Part shown: positions 1 to 6,263 of the stretch, one piece after another
Position numbering within the stretch: the stretch's first letter is position 1
How the letters are laid out: every line of letters starts with the position of its first letter
Translations under genes and position numbers: made by a program
From: Pseudomonadota bacterium
Lineage (GTDB): Bacteria; Bdellovibrionota; UBA1018; CAIMNF01
DNA: 8,231 nucleotides
Assembly: GCA_027482725.1 (NCBI GenBank)
Contig: JAIXVT010000244.1
Location: forward strand, 1 to 8,231
Direction: 5' to 3'
Notes under the pieces: generated by a model
Databases searched by the model: none
Told to the model about the DNA's origin: nothing
What the model saw: only the letters and a program-made list of their open reading frames with translations

Positions 1-1
1 C

Positions 2-1597
2 GTGGGTTTGGTATTGATGTTTAAATGGGCGGGAAATCAGGCTTACCAGCCCCTGACTCATGGTTCAATGAACTCCGAAGACTCTGGTAATGTCATGCGC
101 CTTCTCCGAGAAAAAAAAATCCCATTTCAAGTCGATCCCCAGGGCAAGAGTGTTTTGGTTCCACCCGAATATCTTCACGATTTACGATTGGAGCTTGCAA
201 TGCAGGGAATGCCCCAGAGTTCTGGAGTGGGCTACGAGCTTTTTGATAAGCAAGCGTTTGGGACAACGAATTTTCTAAATAAGGTAAATCAAAAAAGGGC
301 CCTTGAGGGCGAGTTAATGCGGTCCATCAACACGATTAAAGGAGTGAAGAGATCGCGCGTTCACCTTGCTATTCCGGAAAAGTCTGCTTTTGTCGAGGAC
401 CAAAAGAAGCCAACAGCCTCTGTGGTGTTGGATCTCGAACCGGGAATGCTTTTGAACGAAAAACAAATATTCGGTATTGGTAATTTGGTGGCACGTGCCG
501 TAGAGGGTTTAGATACCTCCGATGTGATGATAGTGGATTCCCTTGGAAAGGCACTAACAAAGGGAAATCGGGATTCTCTTGTTGCTCTAACTGCCGAGCA
601 ATCCGAAATAAAGCGTAAAATTGAGGACGATGCGGCTCAGCGTATTGAGGATATTTTGGGACGTGTCGTCGGAGCGGGACGCGTGCGAGCCATGGTGACC
701 GTCGATTTGGATTTTTCGAATGTATCCGAATCGCAGACGATTCTTGATCAGGACGGAGCCACTGTAAAATCGACTCAAAAGTCGTCCGAAACCGCTCAGC
801 AAAATCGTGGTCCAGCGCAAGGCACGGTAGGGGCGGTGCCGAATACCCCCGGAGAAAATGTACAAACAGGGGCAGGCGGTTTGGGTTCTCGTACGGCTCA
901 AAACAACGAGGTAATTAATTACGAAATTCCAAAAACGACGAGAACAACTCGTAAATCGGTAGGAGATATAAAGAAGTTATCGGTGGCAGTAGTTATCGAC
1001 GACAAAAGGGTCACAACGCAAGACACCGACGGTAAATCGGTCACCAAGTCAGAACCGTGGTCTTCTGAAAAAATTAAAGAATTTGAGCAGATTGTAGCGG
1101 GATCATTAGCAATTGATAAAAAGCGAGGAGATACGCTCGACATTAAAACAATGACGTTTGCTCAAGAAGATTTTGAAGAGGCTCAAAAGATTTTAGATCA
1201 GGCCAATTGGAGAGGGTATATTCAAAGTTTAATTGTTTACGGAATAATGGGGGTTATTGTCCTTTTATTCTTCTTCTTCGTGGTCCGTCCTTACATTCGT
1301 TGGATTACAGAGAACACCACCGAGAGTGTTGACACTTTCCTTCCGCAAACCATTGAAGAGCTTGAAAAAATACAAAAAAGTTCGACGATGGCTCAGTTGG
1401 ATGAAGTCGTTCCCGAAATTCCAGATCGTATAGATCCCGAACGTGTTGAGGGAGAGATGATCCGGGAAAAAATTGTAACCATGATTGATTCAAACCCACA
1501 CAAAGCATCGTTAATTGTTAAAGAGTGGCTATCTCAGTCCCGTCCCGGTGCGGCGGGAGGAGACGCAAAACCCGCTGAGAAAGCCAAAACCGCGTAA
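2..1597 (+). CDS. fliF: Flagellar MS-ring protein FliF, 5'-truncated by window edge
   Basis: FliF builds the inner-membrane MS ring that houses the export gate and carries the switch protein FliG. Only the last 531 residues are here. The frame is open at the left edge, and the GTG at base 2 is probably internal, because the N-terminal cytoplasmic tail and most of the first membrane helix are missing. Visible in order: the end of TM1 (about residues 1-10), ring-building domains (about 20-70 and 98-187, including VHLAIPEKSAF), a third ring domain split by a low-complexity Gly/Pro/Gln/Thr loop (about 250-305), the typical NYEIPKT strand (306-312), TM2 (about 410-428, ending in VVRPYIRW), and a cytoplasmic tail. 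The tail segment at 485-510 (NPHKASLIVKEWL) matches the FliG-binding end of the family. The stop is TAA, 12 bases before fliG. Family assignment is secure. Confidence 0.97.
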   Translation: MGLVLMFKWAGNQAYQPLTHGSMNSEDSGNVMRLLREKKIPFQVDPQGKSVLVPPEYLHDLRLELAMQGMPQSSGVGYELFDKQAFGTTNFLNKVNQKRALEGELMRSINTIKGVKRSRVHLAIPEKSAFVEDQKKPTASVVLDLEPGMLLNEKQIFGIGNLVARAVEGLDTSDVMIVDSLGKALTKGNRDSLVALTAEQSEIKRKIEDDAAQRIEDILGRVVGAGRVRAMVTVDLDFSNVSESQTILDQDGATVKSTQKSSETAQQNRGPAQGTVGAVPNTPGENVQTGAGGLGSRTAQNNEVINYEIPKTTRTTRKSVGDIKKLSVAVVIDDKRVTTQDTDGKSVTKSEPWSSEKIKEFEQIVAGSLAIDKKRGDTLDIKTMTFAQEDFEEAQKILDQANWRGYIQSLIVYGIMGVIVLLFFFFVVRPYIRWITENTTESVDTFLPQTIEELEKIQKSSTMAQLDEVVPEIPDRIDPERVEGEMIREKIVTMIDSNPHKASLIVKEWLSQSRPGAAGGDAKPAEKAKTA

Positions 1598-1604
1598 AAG
1601 GGGA
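1598..1604 (+). promoter_or_regulatory. Ribosome binding site of fliG
   Basis: The purine run AAGGGGA starts directly after the fliF stop codon and sits five bases before the ATG at 1610. It supports that start and gives fliG its own initiation signal inside the operon. Confidence 0.75.
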
Positions 1605-1609
1605 TATTT

Positions 1610-2629
1610 ATGCAAGTTCCAGGGAGCTATGACGATTTATCCGGAGTCGAACGGTGTGCCATTTTGCTCAATGTATTGGGTAACAGGGTGACGTCTGAGG
1701 TCTTTAAAAATCTAAAGGATAATGACGTTAAGCGCCTGGTAAACGTGATGGGTTCAATTACCAAAGTGCCTATACCTGTCGTTAAGGATGTACTCGATCA
1801 CTTCTATGCAGAAATATCCGAAGAAGAGACCCTGATTTTTGGTCACGCTACAGGGAAGGATTTCATCTTGGAAACTCTGGGCGAAGAACGGGCGAAAACG
1901 GTTCTTGGACAGCTTGCCGTTGTCGAAGGTGGTCGTGGTCTTGAGGCATTAGAATTGGTAGACCCAAGGACTTTGGCTAACTTTTTAGTAAACGAACATC
2001 CCCAGACCGTGGCCGTTGTTCTTGCTCATTTGAGTTCAGATAAAAAATGTGAGGTTCTTAAAAAGCTACCCGAACCCGTTCAAACCGAGGTTGTTCTTAG
2101 AATTGCGAATCTAGACTTTATTTCACCTTCACTCTTGGCACAAGTGGACGAGATTCTTAAGCAGGAATTAGCCACCTTGGGTTCAATAGACACCCAACAA
2201 TTGGGAGGGGTACCCCCCATCGCAGAAATGCTCAACATTATGGATAAGAACACAGAGCAAGGGATCATGGCTCGTGTCGAGGAACGTGACCCGCAGTTGG
2301 CCGAAGATATTCGCCGATTGATGTTTGTGTTTGAGGACATTATTTATATCGATGATCGTGGGATGCAAACCTTACTTAAAGAAGTACCTAACGATAAACT
2401 TGTTGTTGCTCTCAAGACGGCTCCTGATGACATTAAGGATAAGATTTTCAAGAACATCTCAAAAAGAGCTGCCGATCTTTTAAAAGAGGATCTACAAGCT
2501 GCACCGCCTGTTCGCCTATCTGACGTAGAGTCTGCACAACAAGAGATCGTAAACGCAGCCAAACGTCTTGAGGCAGAGGGTAAAATCATCATTTCTCGTG
2601 GGGGCGGAGCCGAAGACGCTCTCGTTTAA
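1610..2629 (+). CDS. fliG: Flagellar motor switch protein FliG
   Basis: FliG is the rotor part of the switch complex: it binds the FliF tail, FliM, and the stator protein MotA. At 339 residues it has normal length. Visible marks are the EHPQ motif in the middle domain (residues 129-132), the GGV hinge followed by an AEMLN segment, and the MFVF motif (238-241) at the start of the C-terminal torque domain. Aligned by eye with E. coli FliG, the charged torque residues K264, R281, D288, D289 and R297 correspond to K269, R286, E293, D294 and R302. All charges are kept, with one conservative Asp-to-Glu change. The ATG start is supported by a good ribosome binding site. Only three bases separate the stop from fliH, so translation of the two is probably coupled. 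Confidence 0.98.
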   Translation: MQVPGSYDDLSGVERCAILLNVLGNRVTSEVFKNLKDNDVKRLVNVMGSITKVPIPVVKDVLDHFYAEISEEETLIFGHATGKDFILETLGEERAKTVLGQLAVVEGGRGLEALELVDPRTLANFLVNEHPQTVAVVLAHLSSDKKCEVLKKLPEPVQTEVVLRIANLDFISPSLLAQVDEILKQELATLGSIDTQQLGGVPPIAEMLNIMDKNTEQGIMARVEERDPQLAEDIRRLMFVFEDIIYIDDRGMQTLLKEVPNDKLVVALKTAPDDIKDKIFKNISKRAADLLKEDLQAAPPVRLSDVESAQQEIVNAAKRLEAEGKIIISRGGGAEDALV

Positions 2630-2632
2630 TCG

Positions 2633-3457
2633 ATGGATGATGATGCAGAGATTAAGCGATTTACTCCTAAATCACTCGAAAAGCCCGAAGGAATTAGAAT
2701 TCAATCATTTAAACCTCGAGACTTTTCGTCTCGGGAGCCTACGGACTATTCGCAAGTAAAAGAAAAGTTTGGATCATTTGCCGTAACGGACAAGGACCTT
2801 AAAGAGCCGAAGTCCTCCCGATTTGAGCTTTATCCCGAAAGTAAAAAGCTGCTAGGTGTAGACCGTGAGGAACGAGGGCAAGTCCAAGAAGTGATTCGGC
2901 AGGAAGTGGAAGGACAGATTCAGGCATTAAAAGATAGTGCTTACCAAGAGGGGTTTTCCAAAGGATTGTCCGAAGGCCGGGAGCAGGGGCTTAATGAAAT
3001 GAAGGCTGTTTATGAGCCAAAAATTGAACTGATCTCGGAAGCTTTGTTGTCCTTGGAGCAATCTAAGCAAAAGGTATTTGAATCCACGCGTTCAGCGCTG
3101 ATTGAGCTTGTTTTTCAGATGACCAAACAAATTATTCTGAGAGAGATAAAACATGAGCCTGATTACGTCTCTAGACTTGTCTCCGAATTAGTGGAGCGTA
3201 TGGGGATTAAGGAATCAGTTCGGGTCGTCATTCATCCGGAGCTTTTAGATCAAATTGAATCCATTAAAAGTAGTATTCGAGAGAGATTTTCAGAGTTAAA
3301 AAACATTCAAATTGAAGCTCGTTCCGATGTGCCACTTGGCGGATGTCGTATCGAATCAGAATGGAGTCGTGTCGATGCTACACTGGAGCATCAATTCCAA
3401 GCGATTGAATCAATACTAAAAGAAAACAGCTCTTTATCAACTGTTCAGCCCGAGTGA
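2633..3457 (+). CDS. fliH: Flagellar export ATPase regulator FliH
   Basis: FliH binds FliI as a dimer, restrains its ATPase activity and tethers it to the C-ring. The 274-residue product has the expected architecture: a variable, charged N-terminus (1-75), a coiled-coil region carrying the FliH hallmark GxxxG repeat (G107, G111, G115, G119), and a conserved C-terminal domain (about 150-265). That domain includes ILREI, VVIHPELLDQIES and the family motif VPLGGCRIESEWSRVDATLE. Length is normal for the family. The ATG lies three bases after the fliG stop and has no recognisable Shine-Dalgarno sequence, so initiation probably depends on ribosomes finishing fliG. Its TGA stop overlaps the GTG start candidate of fliI (GTGA). 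Confidence 0.95.
   Translation: MDDDAEIKRFTPKSLEKPEGIRIQSFKPRDFSSREPTDYSQVKEKFGSFAVTDKDLKEPKSSRFELYPESKKLLGVDREERGQVQEVIRQEVEGQIQALKDSAYQEGFSKGLSEGREQGLNEMKAVYEPKIELISEALLSLEQSKQKVFESTRSALIELVFQMTKQIILREIKHEPDYVSRLVSELVERMGIKESVRVVIHPELLDQIESIKSSIRERFSELKNIQIEARSDVPLGGCRIESEWSRVDATLEHQFQAIESILKENSSLSTVQPE
2715..2735 (+). other. Possible RNA hairpin early in fliH
   Basis: CGAGAC (2717-2722) and GTCTCG (2728-2733) are perfect complements around a TTTTC loop. Two more pairs, one of them G-U, extend the stem to eight pairs. It lies inside the fliH coding region about 80 bases after the start, with no T-run after it, so it is not a terminator. It may be a chance structure. Confidence 0.35.
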
Positions 3458-4827
3458 ATGCTATGGAAAATCATCTCGATTTTTTTAAGAGTCTGAGTCA
3501 AAAAGTACAACAGGCTCGTCTTTATGATGAGGCAGGAAAGATCACAAAAACATTAGGATTAGTTTATGAAGCTTACCTTCCTGGGGCGTCCGTGGGGTCC
3601 TTGGTAGAAATCACGGTCAATGAACGCACCGGACTAGCCTGTGATGCAGAGGTAATTGGTTTTAGAGACCAAAGGGTCTACTTGATGCCTCTTACAGAGG
3701 TGAGTGGAGTACACAAAGACTCTAGCGTACGAATAAAAAAGTTAGAGTATAAGATAAATTGTGGAGATTTTTTACTTGGTAGAGTGATTGATGCCCGGGG
3801 GGTTCCTATTGATGGCAAAGGCCCGCTTGTTTCCTCCGATTATCGGGGGAAATCGGAGGAGCGTAGTATTTTTTCAAAGCCCGCTGATCCCTTATCCAGA
3901 ACTGTCATCCATGAGCCAATTGATCTCGGAGTTCGGGCAATTAATGCACTTCTAACGGCCGGAAAAGGGCAGCGATTGGGGATCATGGCCGGGTCAGGGG
4001 TGGGTAAGTCGGTTCTTTTGGGCATGATGGCCCGACAAACCTCGGCTGATGTCAATGTGATTACCTTAGTGGGAGAGCGCGGAAGAGAGGTTCGTGAGTT
4101 TATTGATCGTGACCTCGGAGAAGAGGGTCTTAAGCGCAGTGTTGTCATCGTTGCAACATCGGATACATCAACACTCATGCGCACAAAAGCCTGTCATGTT
4201 GGAGCAACCGTCGCGGAGTACTTTAGGGAATCGGGACGTGATGTTTTGCTCATGATGGATTCAGTGACTCGTTTTGCGATGGCGCAAAGAGAAATTGGTT
4301 TGTCTCTAGGAGAGCCACCAGCCCAGAAAGGATACACTCCGAGTGTTTTTGCCGCCTTGCCTAAGCTTTTAGAACGCGCAGGTATGGCAGAAAACGGTAA
4401 GAGTATCACCGCTCTCTATACGGTCCTTGTGGATGGTGATGATATGGACGAGCCTATTGCTGATTCGGTGAGGTCAATTTTGGACGGGCATATTGTTCTT
4501 TCTAGAAAACTCGCCCAAAAAAACCACTTTCCTGCCATTGATGTTTTAGCGAGCGCATCTCGGGTTATGCCTTCGGTCGTAGGCGAGGACCATATGGACA
4601 TGGCTGGAAAAGTAAAAGAGTGGATGGCGGTGTACAAACAGGCCGAAGATCTGATCACTATTGGGGCTTATGCTCGCGGGTCTTCACCGAAGATTGATCA
4701 AGCCATAGCAGTTCAAGACCGTATACAAAACTTTCTGCGCCAAAAAATTTACGAGACCTCACGTTTTGATGAGGCATTTGCCGGTCTTCATTCCATTGTT
4801 CGGTCCGGTGAGGCACAACGCGCCTAG
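3454..4827 (+). CDS. fliI: Flagellum-specific export ATPase FliI
   Basis: FliI is the cytoplasmic hexameric ATPase of the flagellar type III export apparatus, related to the F1 beta subunit. The 457 residues carry the full set of marks: an N-terminal beta-barrel domain (about 20-95), Walker A AGSGVGKS (179-186), the catalytic glutamate in GERGREV (E208), Walker B VLLMMD ending at D269, the export-ATPase signature GEPPAQKGYTPSVFAALPKL just after it, and a helical C-terminus with ARGSSPKID. Nothing essential is missing, so it should be active. Start choice is uncertain: the GTG at 3454 overlaps the fliH stop, while the in-frame ATG at 3463 (three residues shorter) has a weak GAG about eight bases upstream and may be the true start. 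The stop is TAG. Confidence 0.98.
   Translation: MNAMENHLDFFKSLSQKVQQARLYDEAGKITKTLGLVYEAYLPGASVGSLVEITVNERTGLACDAEVIGFRDQRVYLMPLTEVSGVHKDSSVRIKKLEYKINCGDFLLGRVIDARGVPIDGKGPLVSSDYRGKSEERSIFSKPADPLSRTVIHEPIDLGVRAINALLTAGKGQRLGIMAGSGVGKSVLLGMMARQTSADVNVITLVGERGREVREFIDRDLGEEGLKRSVVIVATSDTSTLMRTKACHVGATVAEYFRESGRDVLLMMDSVTRFAMAQREIGLSLGEPPAQKGYTPSVFAALPKLLERAGMAENGKSITALYTVLVDGDDMDEPIADSVRSILDGHIVLSRKLAQKNHFPAIDVLASASRVMPSVVGEDHMDMAGKVKEWMAVYKQAEDLITIGAYARGSSPKIDQAIAVQDRIQNFLRQKIYETSRFDEAFAGLHSIVRSGEAQRA
3832..3860 (+). repeat. Perfect 9-bp inverted repeat inside fliI
   Basis: TCCTCCGAT (3832-3840) is the exact reverse complement of ATCGGAGGA (3852-3860), with an 11-base loop. A T-rich stretch (TATTTTTTC) begins about seven bases after the stem. 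That spacing is loose for an intrinsic terminator, and the structure lies in the middle of a conserved gene. The right arm also contains a Shine-Dalgarno-like GGAGGA with no start codon after it. Function unknown; possibly chance. Confidence 0.5.
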
Positions 4828-4880
4828 GAAAACGTTACCTTCTATAAAAATAAATAAATATTGTTTAAAAATAAAGAAGG
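4828..4880 (+). other. AT-rich fliI-fliJ spacer
   Basis: This 53-base gap is the longest in an operon whose other junctions overlap or are short. Bases 4841-4880 hold only five G or C. I see no convincing -35/-10 pair, no sigma-28 type element and no hairpin. It could be an unstructured RNA-processing region or could hold a weak internal promoter; the sequence does not decide. Confidence 0.5.
4875..4880 (+). promoter_or_regulatory. Unusually placed purine run before fliJ start
   Basis: AGAAGG directly abuts the ATG at 4881, leaving almost no spacer. An in-frame TAA at 4872 rules out an upstream start, and no other methionine codon occurs in the first 45 or so residues, so the start is fixed although the ribosome binding site is poorly spaced. 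Confidence 0.45.
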
Positions 4881-5354
4881 ATGAAGAAATTCAAGTTTTC
4901 TCTAGAAGCTGTCGAAAAAGTACGAATACAGAAAGAGCAAGACGCCCTGTCCGAGCTTGCTCGTGTACAAGCGGTATACCAACAAAAAATTAATGAGAAA
5001 TCGGCGCTAGTTGAAAAAAAACGATTGGGTATGGAGCTATCTCGTTTGGTTTCTGGAAAACAAACCACTATAGAGGCTTATCGAATACAAGAACTGCACC
5101 TTCAGGGGCTCAATTTACAAATCTTAAGATCGGATCAGGCGATCGTTCGCACACGCAGATTTTTGGATCAAGCATTAAGAAATGTTATTAAATCGCGTCG
5201 TGAACTACGAATGATCGAAAAGTTAAAAGAAAAAGCTATCGAAGAATATAAACAAGAAAGATCTAAAAAAGACCAAAAAGATCTTGATGATCTCATATCA
5301 ATGCGAGCACATCTCTCTGAATTCCTTACAGGAGAGGAGAGTGTGGAGTCATGA
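4881..5354 (+). CDS. fliJ: Flagellar export protein FliJ
   Basis: FliJ is a small coiled-coil protein that inserts into the FliI hexamer like the gamma subunit of F1, links it to the export gate FlhA, and escorts export chaperones. The 157-residue product (family about 145-160) begins with MKKFKFSLEAVEKVR, the typical FliJ opening, and is almost wholly helical and charged. It has two long heptad-like stretches (about 8-50 and 60-140) and no cysteine or membrane segment. FliJ is poorly conserved, so identification leans on the opening, the coiled-coil character and the position right after fliI. Its TGA stop overlaps the next start as ATGA, a sign of coupled translation. Confidence 0.93.
   Translation: MKKFKFSLEAVEKVRIQKEQDALSELARVQAVYQQKINEKSALVEKKRLGMELSRLVSGKQTTIEAYRIQELHLQGLNLQILRSDQAIVRTRRFLDQALRNVIKSRRELRMIEKLKEKAIEEYKQERSKKDQKDLDDLISMRAHLSEFLTGEESVES
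5330..5340 (+). promoter_or_regulatory. Strong ribosome binding site of the MotE-like gene
   Basis: The sequence AGGAGAGGAGA ends ten bases before the ATG at 5351, and a second GGAG (5345-5348) lies two bases before it. Both fall inside the end of fliJ. This strong signal fixes the start of the MotE-like gene. Confidence 0.7.
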
Positions 5355-5935
5355 AATCAGTCTTGTTTTTCATTTTTTTGGGATTAGGTTTAGGAATCAG
5401 CGTGGGCTATGCCGATGATCCGAAATCCGAGGCAAAGCCCGTTTTGCCTGAAACAGGAAAAAAAGCTCCAAAATCTTCGTGCTTGGCATCAGAGGAAATC
5501 ATCGCTGACCTACAAGCCCGTGAGCAGCTTATTAATGAAAGAGAATCTGCCCTAAAAGAAAAAGAGCAAGAAGTCTCTAAACAGGAAGAAGCCGTAAAAG
5601 AGGCTTTAGCAAGAATTGATCAAGAAAAAAATGCACTTATTGGAATTAAAGAAAAGTCCCGGGCAGATCGTGAGGAAAAAATAAACAAACTTATGGAGAC
5701 TCTCGAAACCATGTCTCCAAAATCAGCAGCTGGAGTATTAGGGAACACCGATGAGGAGCTTGCAGTACTCGCCCTGACTCGTTTGCCTGCAGTAAAATCG
5801 GGTAAAATTCTAGGTCTTCTGGACCCTAAAAAATCATCGCAGCTTTCTGAACTCATGGCGTATGGAAACCGAAGAAGGGAGGGCAAGTCAGATGAATCTG
5901 TTAGCGAGCGGGCTCCCGCAAGTCAATCCAAGTAG
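5351..5935 (+). CDS. MotE-like exported coiled-coil protein (MgtE N-domain-like)
   Basis: This 194-residue protein occupies the position of Bacillus ylxF and of motE-type genes, between fliJ and fliK. It starts with a likely Sec signal peptide or signal anchor (Lys2, hydrophobic 4-18, possible cleavage after GYA at 21). A Lys/Pro-rich linker with one cysteine (C44) follows, then a strongly charged coiled coil (about 48-118). The C-terminal helical domain (about 110-170) includes METLETMSPKSAAGVL and GKILGLLDPKKSSQLSELM, which resemble the MgtE N-terminal repeat typical of MotE. The last 25 residues are polar and probably disordered. In epsilon-proteobacteria MotE helps the stator-associated MotC in the periplasm; a similar periplasmic assembly role here is inference. 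The start is supported by a strong ribosome binding site and ATGA overlap with fliJ. The end overlaps the next gene by 44 bases. Confidence 0.85.
   Translation: MKSVLFFIFLGLGLGISVGYADDPKSEAKPVLPETGKKAPKSSCLASEEIIADLQAREQLINERESALKEKEQEVSKQEEAVKEALARIDQEKNALIGIKEKSRADREEKINKLMETLETMSPKSAAGVLGNTDEELAVLALTRLPAVKSGKILGLLDPKKSSQLSELMAYGNRRREGKSDESVSERAPASQSK
5875..5883 (+). promoter_or_regulatory. Ribosome binding site deciding the fliK N-terminal start
   Basis: AAGGGAGGG lies eight bases before the ATG at 5892. The other in-frame ATG, at 5862, has no such signal and would lengthen the overlap with the preceding gene, so 5892 is preferred. Confidence 0.7.
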
Positions 5936-6239
5936 CACTGTAGAAAAGCAGCCAATTAAACTTCTGACAGAGATATCTCCTGTTTCGGGGGGTGCCGAGT
6001 CTGTATTGGAGTCTGATTTTAAGGAAGAATTAGAAAAAAAGACGGCTGAGCAGATTGAGAACGGTTCATCTTTGTCTCCAATAGCTGCTCATATCGTCGA
6101 TCAGGTTGGCGGAAAGGTTACATCAGTGTCCTCCCCCCTTGACTCAACTCAAAAAGTCGAGAAGAGCACTGAAGTTCACGAAAATTCACAAAAAAAGATC
6201 GAATTAGAAAAGAATTCTCCAGAAATTTCGCCTCAATAA
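5892..6239 (+). CDS. Probable N-terminal part of hook-length protein FliK
   Basis: The frame from ATG 5892 encodes 115 residues before a TAA at 6237-6239. The product is polar, rich in Ser, Glu, Lys and Pro, and has no membrane segment. Its opening (MNLLASGLPQVNPSSTVEKQ) and the later SDFKEELEKK resemble the disordered, exported N-terminus of FliK proteins, but this part of FliK is poorly conserved, so the match is only suggestive. After the stop the same frame stays open through 6264 and on to 7535. If the TAA were a sense codon the gene would encode 547 residues, a plausible FliK length. It may therefore be the front half of an interrupted fliK, or a separate small export substrate or chaperone-like gene. 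It overlaps the MotE-like gene by 44 bases and has a strong ribosome binding site. Confidence 0.65.
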   Translation: MNLLASGLPQVNPSSTVEKQPIKLLTEISPVSGGAESVLESDFKEELEKKTAEQIENGSSLSPIAAHIVDQVGGKVTSVSSPLDSTQKVEKSTEVHENSQKKIELEKNSPEISPQ

Positions 6240-6263
6240 TCTAGGTTTGAAAAAAGTGCTGTT

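Noticed and set aside
2..40. GTG at base 2 as the true start of FliF
   Set aside because: The product would lack the N-terminal tail and most of the first membrane helix, and the frame is open to the window edge.
2207..2216. Palindrome GGGGTACCCC in fliG
   Set aside because: It encodes the conserved Gly-Gly-Val-Pro-Pro hinge of FliG; the codons explain it.
3840..4184. Minus-strand open frames opposite fliI and the other genes
   Set aside because: They are antisense shadows of strongly conserved + strand genes, with no recognisable domains.
4835..4863. TTACCT...ATATTG as a promoter for fliJ
   Set aside because: The -10 match is poor, and AT-rich sequence gives such matches by chance.
5862..5891. 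ATG at 5862 as start of the fliK N-terminal segment
   Set aside because: No ribosome binding site, and it deepens the overlap with the MotE-like gene; ATG 5892 has a strong site.
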